Assembly (NCBI GenBank): GCA_003352285.1
Contig: QQVN01000005.1
Coordinates: forward strand, 348,380 to 412,379
Direction of reading: 5' to 3'
Length of the DNA: 64,000 nt
Source of the DNA: Thermoproteota archaeon
GTDB taxonomy: Archaea; Thermoproteota; Nitrososphaeria; Nitrososphaerales; Nitrosopumilaceae
Every line of letters starts with the position of its first letter. The stretch's first letter is position 1. Under the pieces are notes generated by a model that saw only the letters and a list, made by a program, of their open reading frames with translations, did not search any database and was not told the DNA's origin. Both the position numbers and the translations under genes were made by a program. Shown one piece after another: positions 61,418-64,000 of the stretch.

Positions 61418-61471
61418 GATACACTTTTTGTCAAATAATATTTAAACCTAGACAAACTTAGTCGCCACTAA

Positions 61472-61491
61472 ATTTTCAGATCGCTGAAAAT
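61472..61491. promoter_or_regulatory. Perfect hairpin/dyad between ferredoxin and eIF6 genes
   Basis: ATTTTCAG-ATCG-CTGAAAAT, an 8-bp inverted repeat with a 4-bp spacer in the 122-bp divergent spacer. It lies upstream of the ferredoxin TATA-like element (about 61438-61446) and could be an operator for either gene. Confidence 0.45.
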
Positions 61492-61539
61492 CAGAAATTA
61501 TAACACCGTTTTTTCCTTACGTTCATATCTTTTTAGAAG

Positions 61540-62217
61540 ATGTCTGATTTGTTGGATATTTACAAATACGATATTTATCGTGGCCCAAACATTGGAATTT
61601 ACACCAAGACAAATGACAGTTTTGTCTTTTTACCAAATGGGTTTACAAAAGAAAAATCAGATACGCTTGCAAAATATTTGAAAACAGAAGTTCTAATCAC
61701 ATCAATTGCAAACACAAGATTGATTGGAATTATGATGGCATTAAACAATAATGGAATTCTTTTACCTAGTACAGCATCAGAGCATGAGCTGCAATTTTTG
61801 AAAAAAGAGACAGGACTTAATGTAGAAATTTTAGATACAAAACATAATGCATTGGGAAACATGATTGCAACAAATGATTCAGGTGCAATTGTTTCACCAT
61901 CTATACCAAAAGAGTCTTTGAAAAAAATTCAAGATGTGTTAGGAGTAGAAGTTTTACAAAAAAGAGTGGCAGGATATCACCAAGTCGGTGCGATGTTGGT
62001 ATCAACTAGTCATGGTGGCATCATTCATCCAGAAACAGATGATGAGGACATTAGAATAATATCAAATGTGTTAAAGACAGAGATAGAGCCTGCAACTATT
62101 AATGGAGGAATTCCATTTGTGGGTTCCGGCGTTCTAGCAAATAACAATTCAGTCGTAGTCGGTTCATTTACCAGTGGGCCTGAAATAATGATGCTCACAA
62201 GAGCATTTCAAAGTTGA
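61540..62217 (+). CDS. eif6: Translation initiation factor 6 (anti-association factor)
   Basis: 225 aa with five pseudo-repeats of the pentein fold: for example NTRLIGIMMALNNNGILLP, then HNALGNMIATNDSGAIVSP, and GVLANNNSVVVGSFTSGPE. It binds the large ribosomal subunit and blocks joining. Normal length. The 3' end overlaps convergent hisS by 10 bp. Confidence 0.95.
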   Translation: MSDLLDIYKYDIYRGPNIGIYTKTNDSFVFLPNGFTKEKSDTLAKYLKTEVLITSIANTRLIGIMMALNNNGILLPSTASEHELQFLKKETGLNVEILDTKHNALGNMIATNDSGAIVSPSIPKESLKKIQDVLGVEVLQKRVAGYHQVGAMLVSTSHGGIIHPETDDEDIRIISNVLKTEIEPATINGGIPFVGSGVLANNNSVVVGSFTSGPEIMMLTRAFQS

Positions 62218-63491
62218 AGAAAAGATTTTGGATTCGATACTAATTCATCTAGATTAATTTTAGATTCATTTCCATCTTTCATATTACGTAGTACAATTTT
62301 TTTCTCTGCAAATTCGGCAGGTGCGACAATAATACTAAACATGGATTCAGATGCTGCATCCATCTGTTTTTTTAGCTGTCGGCCAACAAGATCCACAAGT
62401 GTAGGAATTTTTGCTTGTCGTAGTTTTGATGCAAGATTCATTGCATGAGGGAGCATCTCATCATTTACATATAAAACCGAAACTCTGGGTGGATTTTGTT
62501 TATTTTCAATTCCTTGATCCTTCATAGTGAGAATTATTCTCTCCACACCTCCTGCAACACCAGTTGCACCAATATCATTTCTTCCAAATGCTTCCGTTAA
62601 TGCATCGTATCTTCCTCCACCTGCCAATGCACCAAGATCTGAAGAGTCATCAAATACTTCAAAGACAGTACCGGAGTAATAATCCAGTCCGCGAACTATT
62701 CCAAAATTAATTCTAATATTTGATATCCCTCTATTGTGTAAAGAATTCCACAGTCGCTTAAGATAATCCCATGATTCAATAGAGGAGACGTCTATTTTTT
62801 TCTCAATCTCTTCAGGGTTACCCTTGATACTGGCAAAATCAAGTAGTTTTTGAGTAAATTGATGACCAAGGGATTCTTCGTATTCTTTGATTAGTTCATC
62901 ACGGGATTTTTTTGCTACTTTGTCAATCAGTCTAAAGGAATCAGCAAGAATTTTGTCATCAACAAATGAGGATTTTGTTTGAGGTGTTTTTCTAACAAAA
63001 GATTCTACAAGCTTTCTATGATTAATTTCAATGACAATGTTTTTGAGTCCTAGTTTTTCAAAAAGTCTTGAAGTAAATTCTATTACTTCAGATTCAGATT
63101 CTAAGCTTGGTTTGCCAAATAATTCAATGTTCCATTGGTGAAAGAATCGATATCGTCCTTTTTGGGGTTCATCATAACGCCATACTCCTCCAAAGGAGCC
63201 AAGTTTTGCAGGAAGTTTCAATGATTTTTGTGATGCAACGTACCTTGTCAGTCCCACGGTGAAGTCAAACCGTAATGCAATCTCACGTTCCCCTTTGTCT
63301 TTGAAAAAATAAATCTCTTCACGAATAGCTGGACCAGACTTTGCCTCCAATGTGGAAAGGGATTCGATTGGAGATGGATCCATTAGTGAAAAACCGAAAA
63401 TTTTTGCAGTTTCTATGAATTTTTCTCTTACATATTCTATTTGGGATAGTTCTTCAGGATCAAAGTCCTTCATACCTCGAGGTAGTTCCAA
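62208..63491 (-). CDS. hisS: Histidyl-tRNA synthetase
   Basis: 427-aa class II synthetase. Motif 2 is FGGVWRYDEPQKGRYRFFHQWNIE, read as VWRYDEPQKGRYRFFHQ; the His A motif appears as GLDYYSGTVFEVF; motif 3 ends GGVERIILTM. The C-terminal anticodon-binding domain is present (VLYVNDEMLPHAMNLASKL). Complete. Confidence 0.95.
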   Translation of the reverse strand: MELPRGMKDFDPEELSQIEYVREKFIETAKIFGFSLMDPSPIESLSTLEAKSGPAIREEIYFFKDKGEREIALRFDFTVGLTRYVASQKSLKLPAKLGSFGGVWRYDEPQKGRYRFFHQWNIELFGKPSLESESEVIEFTSRLFEKLGLKNIVIEINHRKLVESFVRKTPQTKSSFVDDKILADSFRLIDKVAKKSRDELIKEYEESLGHQFTQKLLDFASIKGNPEEIEKKIDVSSIESWDYLKRLWNSLHNRGISNIRINFGIVRGLDYYSGTVFEVFDDSSDLGALAGGGRYDALTEAFGRNDIGATGVAGGVERIILTMKDQGIENKQNPPRVSVLYVNDEMLPHAMNLASKLRQAKIPTLVDLVGRQLKKQMDAASESMFSIIVAPAEFAEKKIVLRNMKDGNESKINLDELVSNPKSFLQL

Positions 63492-63548
63492 GTTATCATG
63501 TCATTTCATGATTATGATTTAAGACTTTGCTGTAATGTAATTTTCAAT

Positions 63549-63911
63549 TCATTTGAGAAGATTTAACTCTGCCATGGTAATCTCACCAGATATTCTTACC
63601 TGTAGGTCATTGGCATCATGGAAAGTAATATTCTCATTTGGATTGTCAATTTTTTGCTTAATATCTAATATGTGTTCATCTACTTGACTCTGAATTTCAT
63701 ATAATGCTTTGAGATATTTCTCATCATCAATCTCACCCATGTAATATTGATTCATCTGCTTCTCTAGGCTTCTCTGAAGTTTGTAATTATCATCTGCTAG
63801 TTGTTTTTTTACTTCTAATACTTCATCATATGTGGTAGAGTCATAAAGAAAAACAAACAGCACAGAGCCTACTGCTGTCAGAATTAGTAGCATTAATGAT
63901 ACAGGGATCAT
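63549..63911 (-). CDS. Membrane-anchored coiled-coil hypothetical protein
   Basis: 120 aa. One N-terminal membrane helix (about residues 3-23), then a long heptad-rich helix (VLEVKKQLADDNYKLQRSLE onward to about residue 85), then a short polar end. Not recognised. Located 57 bp upstream of hisS on the same strand. Nothing further is recognisable from 63912 to 64000. Confidence 0.6.
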   Translation of the reverse strand: MIPVSLMLLILTAVGSVLFVFLYDSTTYDEVLEVKKQLADDNYKLQRSLEKQMNQYYMGEIDDEKYLKALYEIQSQVDEHILDIKQKIDNPNENITFHDANDLQVRISGEITMAELNLLK

Positions 63912-64000
63912 TAAACAATTTTTGAGATAAACTCCATTTAAGAAACTAGATGTCCAGAATATACAGAATGGGTTGAGAGGCTAATCTACAATCATTTTCT

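Noticed and set aside
63912-64000. Start of another gene at the window end
   Set aside because: No start codon with a convincing frame can be supported in 89 bp.

Overview
The window looks like the chromosome of a marine ammonia-oxidising archaeon of the Nitrosopumilus type (Thaumarchaeota/Nitrososphaerota). The evidence is archaeal information processing (MCM, GINS, RfcL/RfcS, Hel308, Alba, ABCE1, Trm5, eIF6), a biotin-dependent acyl-CoA carboxylase of the kind used in the 3-hydroxypropionate/4-hydroxybutyrate cycle, an 11-subunit complex I without NuoEFG, secreted proteins with paired W-rich repeats, a Met-rich (probably copper-related) protein, low GC, very short intergenic gaps and mostly leaderless-looking promoters. 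Species assignment is inference; no 16S gene is present.

Layout. 1-2.9 kb: non-oxidative pentose-phosphate operon (transketolase-N/ribulose-phosphate epimerase fusion, transketolase-C, transaldolase cut by the window edge). 3-5.7 kb: two very basic small proteins, a DCC1-like thiol protein and leucyl aminopeptidase. 5.7-11.8 kb: lone 5S rRNA, zinc-finger mini-protein, ABCE1-Trm5, RimI-like acetyltransferase, M50 protease and a LarA-like protein. 11.8-14.3 kb: pyrE, two tRNAs (one with a T-loop intron), a CADD/TenA-like protein and a prenyl synthase. 14.3-24.7 kb: nuoABCDHIJKMLN. 24.8-28.8 kb: peroxiredoxin and the three-gene acetyl/propionyl-CoA carboxylase. 29-34.3 kb: an accessory-looking region with a B12-binding sensor operon, DUF1722, a COG1233 FAD oxidoreductase, a secreted repeat protein and a repeated promoter motif. 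34.3-43 kb: RfcL, an IMPase-like phosphatase, small zinc proteins, DUF302, ferritin, tRNAs, a Met-rich protein, argH and a DUF59 protein. 42.7-46 kb: sdhA-C-D-B. 46-53.6 kb: PadR regulator, ICL/PEP-mutase family enzyme, Alba, HEAT protein, FNR-like enzyme, ilvE and a sugar-modification operon. 53.7-60.7 kb: GlcNAc-1-P transferase and a replication cluster (Hel308, MCM, GINS facing RfcS). 60.7-64 kb: tRNA-Ser, zinc-type ferredoxin, eIF6, hisS.

The most interesting region is 29.4-32.9 kb. A 10-bp motif, CTAGTGSTAA (or its complement TTASCACTAG), occurs six times. One copy is centred 52-56 bp upstream of the start codon of each of four separately transcribed genes: DUF1722, a 112-aa unknown, the secreted repeat protein and the FAD oxidoreductase. 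These genes surround an operon encoding a B12-binding protein with the W-x9-EH signature of CarH-type photoreceptors but no MerR domain. A 94-nt near-perfect hairpin lies between two of the promoters. I read this as a candidate small regulon, possibly light- or B12-responsive; the regulator-motif link is inferred, not shown.
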